A stretch of 64,000 nucleotides of DNA from Qipengyuania sp. HL-TH1 (GTDB taxonomy: Bacteria > Pseudomonadota > Alphaproteobacteria > Sphingomonadales > Sphingomonadaceae): the NCBI RefSeq assembly GCF_036365825.1, contig NZ_CP142675.1, positions 1,240,001-1,304,000 on the forward strand. The letters are read 5' to 3'. The position numbers and the translations under genes were made by a program. The notes beneath the pieces are model-generated. The model made no database searches and was not told the origin of the DNA. It worked only from the letters and a program-made list of their open reading frames with translations. Numbering within the stretch: the first letter of the stretch is position 1; each line of letters starts with the position of its first letter. This document shows, piece after piece, positions 37,870 to 47,505 of the stretch.

Positions 37870-38853
37870 CTAGCCCAGCTGCGCGAGCACGGCAAAGCTT
37901 CCTGCGGCCAGCAGTATCGCACCAAGGACGAGAGCCGGGTTGCCAGCACGGCCTTCCCAGCGCGCAACCAGCGGAAGGGCAGCGACCTCGTCGGCGGTCC
38001 AGCCTGCGTCTTCAGGCTCACGCTCGAACCAGCGCCATGCCACGCCCAGGACCAGCGCGATGACGATCCCGAAGAACAGCCAGCCATAGACGAGATGGTC
38101 GAACCCGCCGGCAGCCTCTGCCCCGACATATTGCGCGAGGAAGATCGTCGCCCAGGCGCGGATGCCGTTGGCGATCACCGGGACAACAACGCAGGCGAGC
38201 AGGAACCACGCGCGCCTGTTCCAGCTGGTAAAACAGGTATGTGCGACCAGCAGGCCAAGCGCGAGCATGGCGATCAGGAATTTCACGCCGGCACATTCCT
38301 CGGCGACGATAAACAGCCCTGCGGGGGTGTCGATATGGATGCCCTGCGCAACCATCTCGATCCCGCTCAGCCGCGTCAGCGCACTCGCGATCTGGGCAGT
38401 AATCATCTGCAACTGCGGGATGATCTCGCCCCCGATGGGGACCATCAGAAAGCCGTAGACGAGCGGAAAGGCGAGGATCAGGGCCGCCCGCAATCCGAAC
38501 AGCGCGAGGACCGCGCCCTGCATGGCGACCACCGCGCCGCCTTGCCCGATCGTGTTGATGTCGAGGCTCCGCCCCACCAGCCAGAGAACAAGCCCGAAGA
38601 CGAGCCACCCCAGCCCCGGCCACCATCCGGCTGCGCCGGCGCGCGCCAGTTCGTCGCGGCGGATCCAGACCAGCCAGGCGATGATCGGGGGGACAAGCAG
38701 GATATGGCTATAGGTGTCGATATCCCACCACTGATGCGCCATCGCGCGCCATTCGGCGAAGGTCAGCGCGAACAGCGCCGCCCACGCGATGGCGAGCATC
38801 ACACCCCGAGCGCTACGCCCAGCGGTGCGCGGTAGTGGCAGGTCACGCTGCAT
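37870..38853 (-). CDS. xrtA: exosortase A
   Basis: Integral membrane transpeptidase-like protein that cleaves PEP-CTERM tails. The 327-residue product has about eight membrane helices and the conserved Cys-Arg-His set: C187 in AEECAGVKFL, R232 in ANGIRAWATI and H253 in FDHLVYGWL. The C-terminal segment ends with a lone membrane helix (PALVLGAILLAAGSFAVLA) and stops there, without the DUF3485 (EpsI) periplasmic domain found fused or adjacent in many XrtA systems. It overlaps the glycosyltransferase gene by 11 bp. Confidence 0.92.
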   Translation of the reverse strand: MQRDLPLPRTAGRSARGVMLAIAWAALFALTFAEWRAMAHQWWDIDTYSHILLVPPIIAWLVWIRRDELARAGAAGWWPGLGWLVFGLVLWLVGRSLDINTIGQGGAVVAMQGAVLALFGLRAALILAFPLVYGFLMVPIGGEIIPQLQMITAQIASALTRLSGIEMVAQGIHIDTPAGLFIVAEECAGVKFLIAMLALGLLVAHTCFTSWNRRAWFLLACVVVPVIANGIRAWATIFLAQYVGAEAAGGFDHLVYGWLFFGIVIALVLGVAWRWFEREPEDAGWTADEVAALPLVARWEGRAGNPALVLGAILLAAGSFAVLAQLG

Positions 38854-40066
38854 CGATAGGCAACTCGGCGCCGCGGACCAGTTCGGCAAGCTCCGTTTCA
38901 ACCTGGTCCCAGCTCATCCGCTCGATGACGAACCGCCGGGCCGCTTCACCCATCGCGCGCGCGTGCAGCGGATCGGCGAGCAGGCGATCGATCGCAGCGA
39001 GCAATTGCTGCGGGTCGGGCGAGGAGATGACCAGATGCTCGCCATGGGCCGCGTCGATCCCGGTCGCCGCCCCGGGGGTCGCCACCACCGGGCGGGCCAT
39101 CGCCATCGCCTCGAGCACTTTGTTCTGCACCCCGCGCGCGATCAGCAGCGGCGCGACCACCAGATCGGCGGATTTGAGGAACGGTCGCACATCCTCCACT
39201 TCGCCCCAGACGCGCACTCCGTGCTCGCCATGGCGGTCCCGCAAGACACGCACCGGCGCGCGGCCGATGATATGGAAACGCGCCCGCGCATGCGTCTTGC
39301 GCAAAGCAGGCATGACATGCGCGATCATCCACTCGGCGGCCGCGATATTGGGCGCATAATCCATCTGCCCGGTAAAGACGATCTGCGGCCCTTCGCCCTC
39401 GTCGAGATCGGGATGCGAGGTCACGCGCCCCGGGTCGAAAAACTGCGCGTCGATGCCATTGCCCAGTGCGTGCAGGCTGACCGCATCGGGCCGGGTGAGG
39501 CGGGATCTGAACAGGTCCACCTCGTTATCGCTGATCAGCAAGGTGGCATCGGCGCGCGCGGCAAGGCGTTCTTCCTCGCGGGCGAGCAAGCGTCCTTCGC
39601 GGCGGTTGATCCATTTGCGCTGGCCGGCCTCGGCGTAGGCGGCGAATTTGGCGCTATCGACATCGCACATGTCGAACACGACACGTCCCTCGAAGCTGTC
39701 GGGGATGTATTGTCCCATCTGGCCTGAGAAAACGAAGATGGTGTCGATCCGGTGGTTGCCCAGCGTCTTGGCGACGTAGCGGTGCATCGCTTCGTCATCG
39801 AACGCGGTCAGGCTGACCGCCCTGCCCTTGAGCAGCGCCTCGACCCCCGCAAGGTGAAGCGGCCTGCTCCGCTCGATCAGCGCATGCGTGCGGGCCATTT
39901 CCACCAGCAGCGGCTTTTGCGCCATGTCCTGCACGGTTTCACCAAAGGTACCGACATGCACGGGGCCAAGCTTTGCCAGCCCCGCCAGCAGGTGGTGCGA
40001 GCGGATCTTGTCGCCGCGATCGGGCGGAAAGGGCACGCGGTGTGCGAGGAACAGCACTTCGCCCAT
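38843..40066 (-). CDS. XrtA-associated glycosyltransferase
   Basis: A 407-residue GT-B enzyme of the TIGR03087 family (group 1 transferase). The N-terminus MGEVLFLAHRVPFPPDRGDKIRSHHLL and the C-terminal PLLIARGVQNKVLEAMAMARPVVAT, with the EX7E-type donor site, are clear. It transfers a sugar to the growing exopolysaccharide. Start ATG 40066 lies one base after the stop of the FemAB-like gene. It is in the run between the FemAB-like gene and xrtA. Confidence 0.92.
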   Translation of the reverse strand: MGEVLFLAHRVPFPPDRGDKIRSHHLLAGLAKLGPVHVGTFGETVQDMAQKPLLVEMARTHALIERSRPLHLAGVEALLKGRAVSLTAFDDEAMHRYVAKTLGNHRIDTIFVFSGQMGQYIPDSFEGRVVFDMCDVDSAKFAAYAEAGQRKWINRREGRLLAREEERLAARADATLLISDNEVDLFRSRLTRPDAVSLHALGNGIDAQFFDPGRVTSHPDLDEGEGPQIVFTGQMDYAPNIAAAEWMIAHVMPALRKTHARARFHIIGRAPVRVLRDRHGEHGVRVWGEVEDVRPFLKSADLVVAPLLIARGVQNKVLEAMAMARPVVATPGAATGIDAAHGEHLVISSPDPQQLLAAIDRLLADPLHARAMGEAARRFVIERMSWDQVETELAELVRGAELPIDAA

Positions 40067-40067
40067 G

Positions 40068-41129
40068 TCAGCCGAGCCCCCGCGCAATCCACGGCCCGAC
40101 GCGCGTCGCGACCGAGAGTGGCAGCTTCTTCCACAGCGCGATGCTCGACGAATAGCCCTGGTCGCTCGGGTCGATATTGCGCGCGGTCCTGCCCTGCGCG
40201 GTCCATGTCCAATAGGTTAGCGGTTCGGGTTCGAACCCCTGCCATTTCTTGAACTTGTACGGCCCGCTGCCGATTTTCGAGCGGCCATAGTCATAGTGCG
40301 TGCATCCGCGTGCGCGGCCATGATCCATCAGCTCGAAATAGCACCGTTCGTTGGCCTTGAGCGCGCGTGCGGCGAACCCGCCCCCGCCCCAGAAGGGCAT
40401 GACCGCGCCATCATGATAGAGCGACAGCACGCTCGAAACGGCTTGCCCGTTGTGTAGCGCGGTGATGATCTCGGCATCCTCGCCGAAATGATTGAGCACG
40501 GCTGCGAACAGCTGCCGCGGAAATACCGGTGTACCGAGATTGTGCACACTGGCAGCATAGCAGGGGTAGAAAGCCGCAAGATCGTCGGCGCTGCGTCCGG
40601 TGACGATTTCCAGCGGTGACTGCAGGCATTTGCGGATCTCGGCGCGGGCCTTGCGCGGGATGGCGAGCAACTCGGCTTCGCGGTCAGCGGCCAGCGGACG
40701 CGAGAAATTTGCGTGCTTGCCGGTAATCGCCTGCCAACCTTCGGGCGCGCTGCCGCCGCGGATCTCGACCGAGCTTACCGCGTGGCGCTGCGCCAGCTCT
40801 TCGGCCGCACGGCACAGCAGCAGCGAAGTGGTCTCGTTATCGGCCAGCGGGCCGCCTCCGACGCCGAAGGCGCTGGACACGAGGGCGGAAGCGAACAGCG
40901 GCGAGCGTACCTCGGTCAGCGGCAGCCAGCCTTCGAGCACACCTGCGCGTTCGGCGACGAGGCCAAGCGCGCGCTGGCCCGTCCCCTGCTCGATCGCAAG
41001 CAGCCAGGCCGGGCGGTGAAAGGGCGTCGCGCCGTGCTCCGCGACGAACGCCTCGATCCGTGCGGCTTCGGCCGGGTCGTGCAGGTCGGCCTGGCGGATC
41101 GCAACGCTATGGGAGAGCGGCGGGTTCAT
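40068..41129 (-). CDS. XrtA-associated FemAB-like protein
   Basis: A 353-residue protein of the TIGR03019 family with a GNAT-like double fold. It has VEIRGGSAPEGW, ELLAIPRKARAEIRKCLQS and a C-terminal part with WGGGGFAARALKANERCYFELMDHGRARGCTHYDYGRSKIGSG, the typical FemAB end. FemAB proteins add amino acids to cell-wall precursors; in XrtA loci the substrate is presumably the polysaccharide. The ATG at 41129 overlaps the deacetylase stop as ATGA. Confidence 0.92.
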   Translation of the reverse strand: MNPPLSHSVAIRQADLHDPAEAARIEAFVAEHGATPFHRPAWLLAIEQGTGQRALGLVAERAGVLEGWLPLTEVRSPLFASALVSSAFGVGGGPLADNETTSLLLCRAAEELAQRHAVSSVEIRGGSAPEGWQAITGKHANFSRPLAADREAELLAIPRKARAEIRKCLQSPLEIVTGRSADDLAAFYPCYAASVHNLGTPVFPRQLFAAVLNHFGEDAEIITALHNGQAVSSVLSLYHDGAVMPFWGGGGFAARALKANERCYFELMDHGRARGCTHYDYGRSKIGSGPYKFKKWQGFEPEPLTYWTWTAQGRTARNIDPSDQGYSSSIALWKKLPLSVATRVGPWIARGLG

Positions 41130-41995
41130 GCTGCCCAATCGAGGCTACGCGGCTTTTCTTGCGCGGCCAGCGCATCCATCCGGCCCCAAACGAAATCGCC
41201 GAGCAATCCGGTGAGCTTGTCCGCCATCTTGGATAGGTTGGTGTAATGCCGCAGCCGCGAACGCAGCGGTGCCCCCGCGACCCGCGGTTGGTTTGGATCG
41301 ACTTCCCACGGGTGGAAATAGAACACCGCGGGCCGGCCATCGCGGTTCACCTGCCTGATCGCCCAGCGGCTGAACGCATAGGGCAGCACACGAAAGAACC
41401 CGCCCCCGCCCGCAGCCAGCCGCCTCCCGCGCAGCAGCGCGGTCGTTACGGGGATTTCGATCAGGTCGCTGCCCGCAACCGGGTTGAACGCAAAGCGCGG
41501 TGCTTCGCGCCAGCCGTAATGATCGTGAACCACCGGCGCGACAGAAGAGGAATAGGCATAGCCGTGCTCGGCCAGCACTTCATGCGCCCACGAGTTGCGC
41601 GCATCGATCGAGAAGCTGGGCGCACGATAGCCGGTGACTGCCGCACCCCCAACATCCTCGAGGATGGCGCGCGCCTTGACGAGATCGGCGGCGAATTCCT
41701 CGCGCGTGAAGGTGAACACGCGGATGTGGTCATAGCCGTGGCTGGCCAGCTCGTGCCCGCGCTCGACGATGGCGCGCATGGCCGGCTTATTACGCTCGGC
41801 CACCCAGCCCAGCGTGAAGAAGGTCGCCTTGACCCCCGCGGCATCGAACAGGTCGAGAATGCGCGCGACATTGTCGCCCACACGCAATTCGAGCCCGTCC
41901 CAGTCCTCGCGCGCAATGGTGTTCTCGAACGCGCCCACCTGGAACCAGTCCTCGACATCGACCGAGAGGCCGTTGACGATCGTCCTATCGCTCAA
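41126..41995 (-). CDS. XrtA-associated polysaccharide deacetylase
   Basis: A 289-residue NodB-like protein (TIGR03006). The catalytic Asp is in GLSVDVEDWFQVGAF, the metal-binding His pair in ELASHGYDH, a downstream RAPSFSID motif and the end YFHPWEVDP carry the remaining conserved residues. No signal peptide is present, so cytoplasmic action or a noncanonical export route is implied. It removes acetyl groups from N-acetyl sugars in the polymer. Start at 41995, 16 bp after the ATPase stop. Confidence 0.92.
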   Translation of the reverse strand: MSDRTIVNGLSVDVEDWFQVGAFENTIAREDWDGLELRVGDNVARILDLFDAAGVKATFFTLGWVAERNKPAMRAIVERGHELASHGYDHIRVFTFTREEFAADLVKARAILEDVGGAAVTGYRAPSFSIDARNSWAHEVLAEHGYAYSSSVAPVVHDHYGWREAPRFAFNPVAGSDLIEIPVTTALLRGRRLAAGGGGFFRVLPYAFSRWAIRQVNRDGRPAVFYFHPWEVDPNQPRVAGAPLRSRLRHYTNLSKMADKLTGLLGDFVWGRMDALAAQEKPRSLDWAA

Positions 41996-42011
41996 CGCGC
42001 TCTCCCCGATG

Positions 42012-43229
42012 TTACGCGGCAGCGCGCGAACCCTGCGATTCGAAATAGTCGATCATCATGGTCAGCACGTGGCGCAGCGAACGCTCCTGCTCGTCGAGGC
42101 GCGCCTCGATCGACGCGAGCCGCTGGTCGACATCCGCGGGCAGATCGTCTGTCGCGCGCTCCTGGCTCAGCTTCTCGACCTCGCGGCGCAGCGCAGACAT
42201 ATGCTTGTCGCGCTCGGCAAAGGCCGCCTCGATGGCTTCGATCTGGTGGTCGAGCAGGCCCTTGTCGGGCGCCCCGCCAGCTTCGGCGGGGGCCGCAACG
42301 GGCGCCGCAGGGAATTCGTTGGAAGCCTGCCGTGCCTCGTCCTTCGCGCGCGCAATCGCATCTGCCGCGGGACCTTCGCGATCGGGGCGGGGCTTGGCTG
42401 ACGCCTCGGCCGGAGCCGCGTCGCCGGTCATTTCCTCGACGACCGCTTCGAGCATGTCGACCTCGAGCACCGATTGCTCCTCGACTGCGCCAAGTAGCAG
42501 CAGGCGGGTCATCACCTGGTTGACCTTGCGCGGGATACCGCCGGTAGCCTTGTGCAGCTTGACCCAGATGCCGCCATCGATTTCCGGATTCTCGTTCCAG
42601 CCGACGCGCGACAGGCGGTGCATGACATAGGGTTCGATCTCGCCCGGCTGCATCGGTTCGAGATGATGCGCAGCGATCACGCGCTGGCGCAGCTGTTCGA
42701 GTTCGTCCGAGTGCGCGAGCAATTGCTTGAATTCGGGCTGGCCCAGCAGCAGCGTTTGCAGCAGCGGATGCGACCCGAGTTGGAAGTTCGACAACATCCG
42801 CAGTTCTTCGAGCGCGCCGATCGACAGGTTCTGCGCTTCGTCGACGATCAGCAGGGTGCGGCGTCCGTTGCGCGCTTCCTCGTGCAGGAACAGCTCGATC
42901 GCCGCGAGATCGGCGGCCTTGTCGCCGCCGGTGACGTCGAGCCCGAAGCTGCGCGCGGCGACGTGGATCATTTCCTCGCCGTCGAGCGCGCTGGTGACCA
43001 CCTCACCCACGGTCATGCGATCATCGTCGAGCTTCTGCTTGAGATGCGCGACCAGCGTCGACTTGCCCGCACCGACTTCGCCGGTGATCACCACGAAGCC
43101 TTCGCCCTGGTTGAGGCCATAGCCGAGATAGCTCAGCGCCTTCTTGTGCGTGACGCTCTCGTAATAGAACGCCGGATCGGGCGTGAGCTGGAACGGCCGC
43201 TCGCTGAATCCATAATATTCTTCGTACAT
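42012..43229 (-). CDS. XrtA-associated ATPase
   Basis: A 405-residue ATPase of the ExeA/TIGR03015 type. Walker A is GEVGAGKSTLVAHL near residue 50 and Walker B is RTLLIVDEAQN near residue 125. From about residue 270 a Pro/Ala/Glu stretch leads to a coiled-coil-like C-terminus (LDHQIEAIEAAFAERDKHM and onward). It may drive assembly or secretion of the polymer. ATG 43229 is used; the frame continues upstream within another gene. Confidence 0.92.
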   Translation of the reverse strand: MYEEYYGFSERPFQLTPDPAFYYESVTHKKALSYLGYGLNQGEGFVVITGEVGAGKSTLVAHLKQKLDDDRMTVGEVVTSALDGEEMIHVAARSFGLDVTGGDKAADLAAIELFLHEEARNGRRTLLIVDEAQNLSIGALEELRMLSNFQLGSHPLLQTLLLGQPEFKQLLAHSDELEQLRQRVIAAHHLEPMQPGEIEPYVMHRLSRVGWNENPEIDGGIWVKLHKATGGIPRKVNQVMTRLLLLGAVEEQSVLEVDMLEAVVEEMTGDAAPAEASAKPRPDREGPAADAIARAKDEARQASNEFPAAPVAAPAEAGGAPDKGLLDHQIEAIEAAFAERDKHMSALRREVEKLSQERATDDLPADVDQRLASIEARLDEQERSLRHVLTMMIDYFESQGSRAAA

Positions 43230-43242
43230 CGAACCGATCCTA

Positions 43243-44913
43243 TCAGAAATCGTAGCGCAGGCCGAGCAGGGCCGATGCGGTCGTGAAATTGTCGGGCGCG
43301 ATATCGCTGTCGAGCATCGAGATGGCGACCGCGGCGCGTGCCGAAAGGTTGCGGACAACCTCTTCCGAATAGCTCGCCGAACTGCCGAGTACACGAACAT
43401 CGCCGGATCCGGCAGTCCCGCTGTCGAACCAGTTGGCGTAGCTGTTGAGCGAGAAGCTGCCACGCTGTCCGACCGGGCCCGAGACCCCCGCAGCGACGTA
43501 GTAGCTTTCATCGACGATCCCGTCGGCCAGTTCCAGCACCGTGCCCGGTGCGCCGATGAACTTGCGCCGGTCGTATCCTGCCCCGATCGCAGCGGTCATC
43601 CGGCCGATCTGGCGGCTGTAGCTGGCGACGACCCCGCGTCCGCGGAAGACCGAGGAGCGCACCGAGCCAAGCAGGCCGTCGAGACAGCCGCTGCCGTCGA
43701 GCGTGCTGACACAGCCGGTCAGCTCACCCGTGACCGGGTCGCGCGTGACGGTGAAATCGGTGGGCAAGGCGGCCAGCGCATTGTTGAGCCGCCCGCCGAA
43801 GCCCTGGATCCCGTCATAGACGCCGATCGAAAGGTTGCTCCGACTGCTCGGACGCCAGCTGAAATTGCCGTAAAAGGTCTCGCTATCGTAGCGGCGGCCG
43901 AAATGCGCTTCGAGCTGGGTACGGCTGCTGGGCGTCCAGACTACGCCGACATCCCAGATCAGCCCGCTCGCCTCATAGGCGATGATGCGCGGGCTGGCGG
44001 TGTCGGTCACATAACGGCCGTTATCGCCGATGACCGGGTTGCCATCCGCGTCGCGCACCGCGTCGCGGCTCGACACTTCGACATCCTCGACCCCTGCCCC
44101 GGCGACGAAGGCCAGCGTGGGAGTGATCGGCACGGTTACATCGCCGCGGACATAGGCGTCGCGGACGCGTTGATCGAGATTGGAGACGTCTTCCTGATAA
44201 TATCCGGCGCCGACACCGATGCCGACCGGCAGCGGGTCGCCCGGGCGCGTCCCGGCACGCACGGTAGCGCTATGCGTGACGCTTTCGTCGAACAGGTCGG
44301 CCTGCGTTCCCGACTGGGTGAGGAAATCGGGGCCGTCGACGCGTGTATACCCGATACGGTAATTCGCGCTCACATCGACAGCGCCCATGCGGGTTTGCAG
44401 ATTGGGCCCGGCATAGGCCGAATAGGTCTGGGTGGAGAGATTGTCGTCGACCAGCGGATTGATCACCGAACGGCCCTGCGCATCGACCCGCGTGCTGCTT
44501 GCCAGCCCGCCCGCCTCGAAGGTCAGGACCCGCGGGATGATCGTCGCATAGCCGCGCGCGAGGCCGGTGATCGTGTCCGAATCCGACCCCTCCGACTGAT
44601 GCGCGAAATTGCGTTCGTAGCGCAGCGACACGCTGCCGCCATTGTTGCGCCCCGCGATCGAGGCGTCGACGCCGGCCGCTAGCTGCGTATAGGTGACCAC
44701 GTCGCTGCCTGGCGAGATTTGCCAGCTGGCGAGCGAATTGGCTTCGATATAGGGATCGATGCTGGTGCGGCCGCGGTCGGAGGAGAACCCCTCGCCGCTG
44801 GATTCGCCGGCATCGGCGCCTTGGTAGGATTGCGCCTGCAGCGGCGCGCCATGCAGAAGCGCCAGGGCCGCAGCCGTCGTGGCGAGATGACGGAATTTCG
44901 CACGATAGCTCAT
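43243..44913 (-). CDS. XrtA-associated outer-membrane barrel protein
   Basis: A 556-residue protein of the TIGR03016 type with signal peptide (MSYRAKFRHLATTAAALALL through PLQA) and many amphipathic strands, ending in SALLGLRYDF with the terminal Phe of outer-membrane barrels. It probably helps the polymer pass through the outer membrane. The ATG at 44913 has GGGGAG seven bases upstream. It lies between the kinase and the ATPase. Confidence 0.9.
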   Translation of the reverse strand: MSYRAKFRHLATTAAALALLHGAPLQAQSYQGADAGESSGEGFSSDRGRTSIDPYIEANSLASWQISPGSDVVTYTQLAAGVDASIAGRNNGGSVSLRYERNFAHQSEGSDSDTITGLARGYATIIPRVLTFEAGGLASSTRVDAQGRSVINPLVDDNLSTQTYSAYAGPNLQTRMGAVDVSANYRIGYTRVDGPDFLTQSGTQADLFDESVTHSATVRAGTRPGDPLPVGIGVGAGYYQEDVSNLDQRVRDAYVRGDVTVPITPTLAFVAGAGVEDVEVSSRDAVRDADGNPVIGDNGRYVTDTASPRIIAYEASGLIWDVGVVWTPSSRTQLEAHFGRRYDSETFYGNFSWRPSSRSNLSIGVYDGIQGFGGRLNNALAALPTDFTVTRDPVTGELTGCVSTLDGSGCLDGLLGSVRSSVFRGRGVVASYSRQIGRMTAAIGAGYDRRKFIGAPGTVLELADGIVDESYYVAAGVSGPVGQRGSFSLNSYANWFDSGTAGSGDVRVLGSSASYSEEVVRNLSARAAVAISMLDSDIAPDNFTTASALLGLRYDF

Positions 44914-44917
44914 GTGC

Positions 44918-45964
44918 TTACTCCCCATATCCGTAATAGCTGCCGAACTTGCGACCGCTCGGACTGAACGTCGCATCGTTGAGCAGCAGCTTGATGTCGG
45001 GACAGGCTGACAGCAAATCCACCGCGTCTTCCAACGCAGCGCGTCCGCTCATATCCGCGCGCGCCACGAGCAGCGCCTGGCCGGCATGCTTGGCCAGATC
45101 AGCTGCGGGCGTTGCCGCGAGTGCGGGCGGGCTGTCGAACACGATGATCCGGTTGCGTGCGCCGAGCGTCAGATTGTCGAGCACCTTCCAGGTCCGCTCG
45201 CTGGCGAGATATTCGCTGTCGCGCCCCGTCCGCTGGCCCGCGGGGAGCACCCACAGGCCCGGAATATCGGTGCCGACCACGACGTCCTCGACCTTCGCGG
45301 TGGGATCGGCGAGCACATCCATGAAGCCCTTGCCGTGTTCGAGACCGAGTTTGGCCATGATTGAGGGCTTGCCGAAATCGGCATCGACCAGCACGACTTC
45401 CATATCGCGTTCACCTGCCAGCGCGATCGCCAGATTGAGCGCGCAGAAGGTCTTGCCCTCGTTCGAATGCGGCGAACAGACAAGTACGCGGCGCGCCTGG
45501 GGGCCCGGCTTGGCCTTGGCGGTCGCGAGGACCTGCCGCTTCACGATGCGAAATTCCTCGAGCAGCATCGACGCGCCGCCATCGGGATCGATCAGCCCCT
45601 GTTCGCGCAGAAGCGAGCGGACGACATGCTGCTTGGGCCCGGTCAGCGTGACCACCGGCTTGTCCGGCTCCGACGGTGCCGCAGGCAGCACAGGTGGCAC
45701 AGGCGTGGCCGCCCCAGCGGGCTGCGGCTGGGCGAAGCGGTCGGATGCGCGGCGCCGGGGCATTTCGGGCGGCGTCGAGGGCTCCGACTTGCGCTTGGGC
45801 GCAAACTTCTTGGCCTTCTCGTCTTCGAGCTTGTCGGGCACCGCCGCCGGGGCAAGCCGGTCGAGGCCGAAGGCGCCGCTGGCACGTTCGAGCAGCGAAG
45901 TGCGCCGGGGCTTCGCATCGCCCGATTTGGGCGGTTCGATATTGGTGGGCTTGTTCACTGACAC
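44918..45964 (-). CDS. XrtA-associated tyrosine autokinase
   Basis: A 348-residue BY-kinase-like protein (TIGR03018). After a Pro/Lys-rich first 110 residues come Walker A' SPHSNEGKTFCALNLA, the VVLVDADFGKP motif and RIIVFDSPPAL. The C-terminus ends in the Tyr cluster GSYYGYGE, the expected autophosphorylation site. It controls polymerisation together with the chain-length protein. The start is GTG at 45964 or 45958; both are GTG and both have G-rich sites. Its Tyr tail is directly followed by the barrel gene. Confidence 0.92.
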   Translation of the reverse strand: MSVNKPTNIEPPKSGDAKPRRTSLLERASGAFGLDRLAPAAVPDKLEDEKAKKFAPKRKSEPSTPPEMPRRRASDRFAQPQPAGAATPVPPVLPAAPSEPDKPVVTLTGPKQHVVRSLLREQGLIDPDGGASMLLEEFRIVKRQVLATAKAKPGPQARRVLVCSPHSNEGKTFCALNLAIALAGERDMEVVLVDADFGKPSIMAKLGLEHGKGFMDVLADPTAKVEDVVVGTDIPGLWVLPAGQRTGRDSEYLASERTWKVLDNLTLGARNRIIVFDSPPALAATPAADLAKHAGQALLVARADMSGRAALEDAVDLLSACPDIKLLLNDATFSPSGRKFGSYYGYGE

Positions 45965-45973
45965 ATTCCCCCC

Positions 45974-47491
45974 TCAGGCGACCGAGCCGACTTGGACCAT
46001 TTCGACGACCAGCAGGAGGAAGCAGACCGCTCCCAACGCTCCGACGCCCGCGACGAACTGTTTGAGCCGCAACTTCTCGTGCTTGCGCGCGGCCGTGGTC
46101 ATCGAACGCGAGATGGTCCCGATGACCGGCAGGTCGAGCGTGCGCTCGAGCTTGTCGGCTGTAGTAAAGCTGGATTTGAGCTGGCCCATCACGAAGGCCA
46201 CCCCGGCGCCCGCGCCAAGACCGACGATGAGCACCCCGAGAAGCAGGAGCGGCCGATTGGGTGCTGCCGGATTACGCGGCGCGGTCGGCGGGTCGATGAC
46301 TTCGAACTGGAAGGCGCTGCGCTCGGTTTCGACCTGTCCGCGCAGGCGCATTTCCTCGCGATCGTTGAGCAAGTCGTCATATTTGTCCTTGAGGACTTCG
46401 TAATCGCGGCTGATGCGGTTGGCCTCTGCGGCCACGGCGGGCTCGTCGGCCTGCGCGGCGATTAGGCCGGAGATGTCCGATTGCAACGCTGCCTTGCGCG
46501 CCTGGAGCGCCTGCACATTGGCTTGCCGCTCGGCGCGGATCGAGGTGAGCGAGGTATAGGCCGGATTGGGCGTGCCGCTGGACCCGGCGGGTTCATTCGC
46601 CGCCTGTTCGCGCAGCGCATCGATCTGGCGCCGCTGCGACTGGATATCGGGGTGGCTGTCGGTCAGGCCGCGTGAGCGCATCGCGGCAAGCTGCGACTGC
46701 GCCGCCATCAGCGCGCCGCGTGCCCCGCCGCTTTCGGCGGTCATGATGCTGCGCGGTGTGCTGGCGAGCTGGCCGTTGATCGCTGCCAAGGCGCTCTGCG
46801 CGGCGGCGATATCGGCGTCGATTCCGCGCATTTCGGTGCGCATGGTCTGGAGGCGTCCGGTTACCGTGCCGGTGCCACCGATCAGATCGGGATGCTTCGC
46901 CTCGAAAATCAGGCGGCGCTGTTCGGCGGCTTCGAGTTCGCGTTTGCGGTCTTCCAGCTGCTCATCGAGAAAGGCGATGGTATCGGCAACGTCGCCGCGA
47001 TTGCCGGCAATGTTGGATTCGCGGAAAATATCGATCAGGCTCTGGACGACGTCCTTGGCCAGTACCGCGTTTTCCGCGTCGCTGAGGTTTGACTTGCCAA
47101 CCGTGGCGGTGATCTCGAACAGATTGTCCTGCTCGCTCTCGACCACGATATTCTCGGTCAGGCTGGCTACCGCGCTCTGCATCTCGTTGTCGGTGGCAAT
47201 TTTCTCGCCAAGCTTGGTCGTGCGCACCACGCGTTCGAGATTGACCACGCTGACCAGCGTCTGGCGGACCTTGGTGATTGCCTGCTTGCCGTCGCCGGAA
47301 ATTTCGAGCTGTTCGGACAGGACATCCTCGAGCTCGACGTAGATCCGTGCCCGGCTTTCATAGCTGTTGGGGATGAAGGCAACCGCAAGCCAGCCGAGGA
47401 TGCAGACCCCCCAGGCCACGGCGAGCGCAAGCCAGCGGCGGTTCCACACCGTATGCAGCGCGCTGCGAAGTTCGTCGAAGACTTCCTGCAT
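45974..47491 (-). CDS. XrtA-associated chain-length determinant (Wzz-like)
   Basis: A 505-residue PCP protein of the TIGR03007 family. A helix near residues 19-40 precedes the periplasmic Wzz domain, with long coiled coil (e.g. AFLDEQLEDRKRELEAAEQRR), then the Pro-rich IDPPTAPRNPAAPNRP motif and a second membrane helix near residue 425, and a further C-terminal helix near 485. It controls polymer length with the tyrosine kinase next to it. It is the second gene in the run, 14 bp after the export lipoprotein. Confidence 0.93.
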   Translation of the reverse strand: MQEVFDELRSALHTVWNRRWLALAVAWGVCILGWLAVAFIPNSYESRARIYVELEDVLSEQLEISGDGKQAITKVRQTLVSVVNLERVVRTTKLGEKIATDNEMQSAVASLTENIVVESEQDNLFEITATVGKSNLSDAENAVLAKDVVQSLIDIFRESNIAGNRGDVADTIAFLDEQLEDRKRELEAAEQRRLIFEAKHPDLIGGTGTVTGRLQTMRTEMRGIDADIAAAQSALAAINGQLASTPRSIMTAESGGARGALMAAQSQLAAMRSRGLTDSHPDIQSQRRQIDALREQAANEPAGSSGTPNPAYTSLTSIRAERQANVQALQARKAALQSDISGLIAAQADEPAVAAEANRISRDYEVLKDKYDDLLNDREEMRLRGQVETERSAFQFEVIDPPTAPRNPAAPNRPLLLLGVLIVGLGAGAGVAFVMGQLKSSFTTADKLERTLDLPVIGTISRSMTTAARKHEKLRLKQFVAGVGALGAVCFLLLVVEMVQVGSVA

Positions 47492-47505
47492 GCCCCCGCA
47501 GCCCT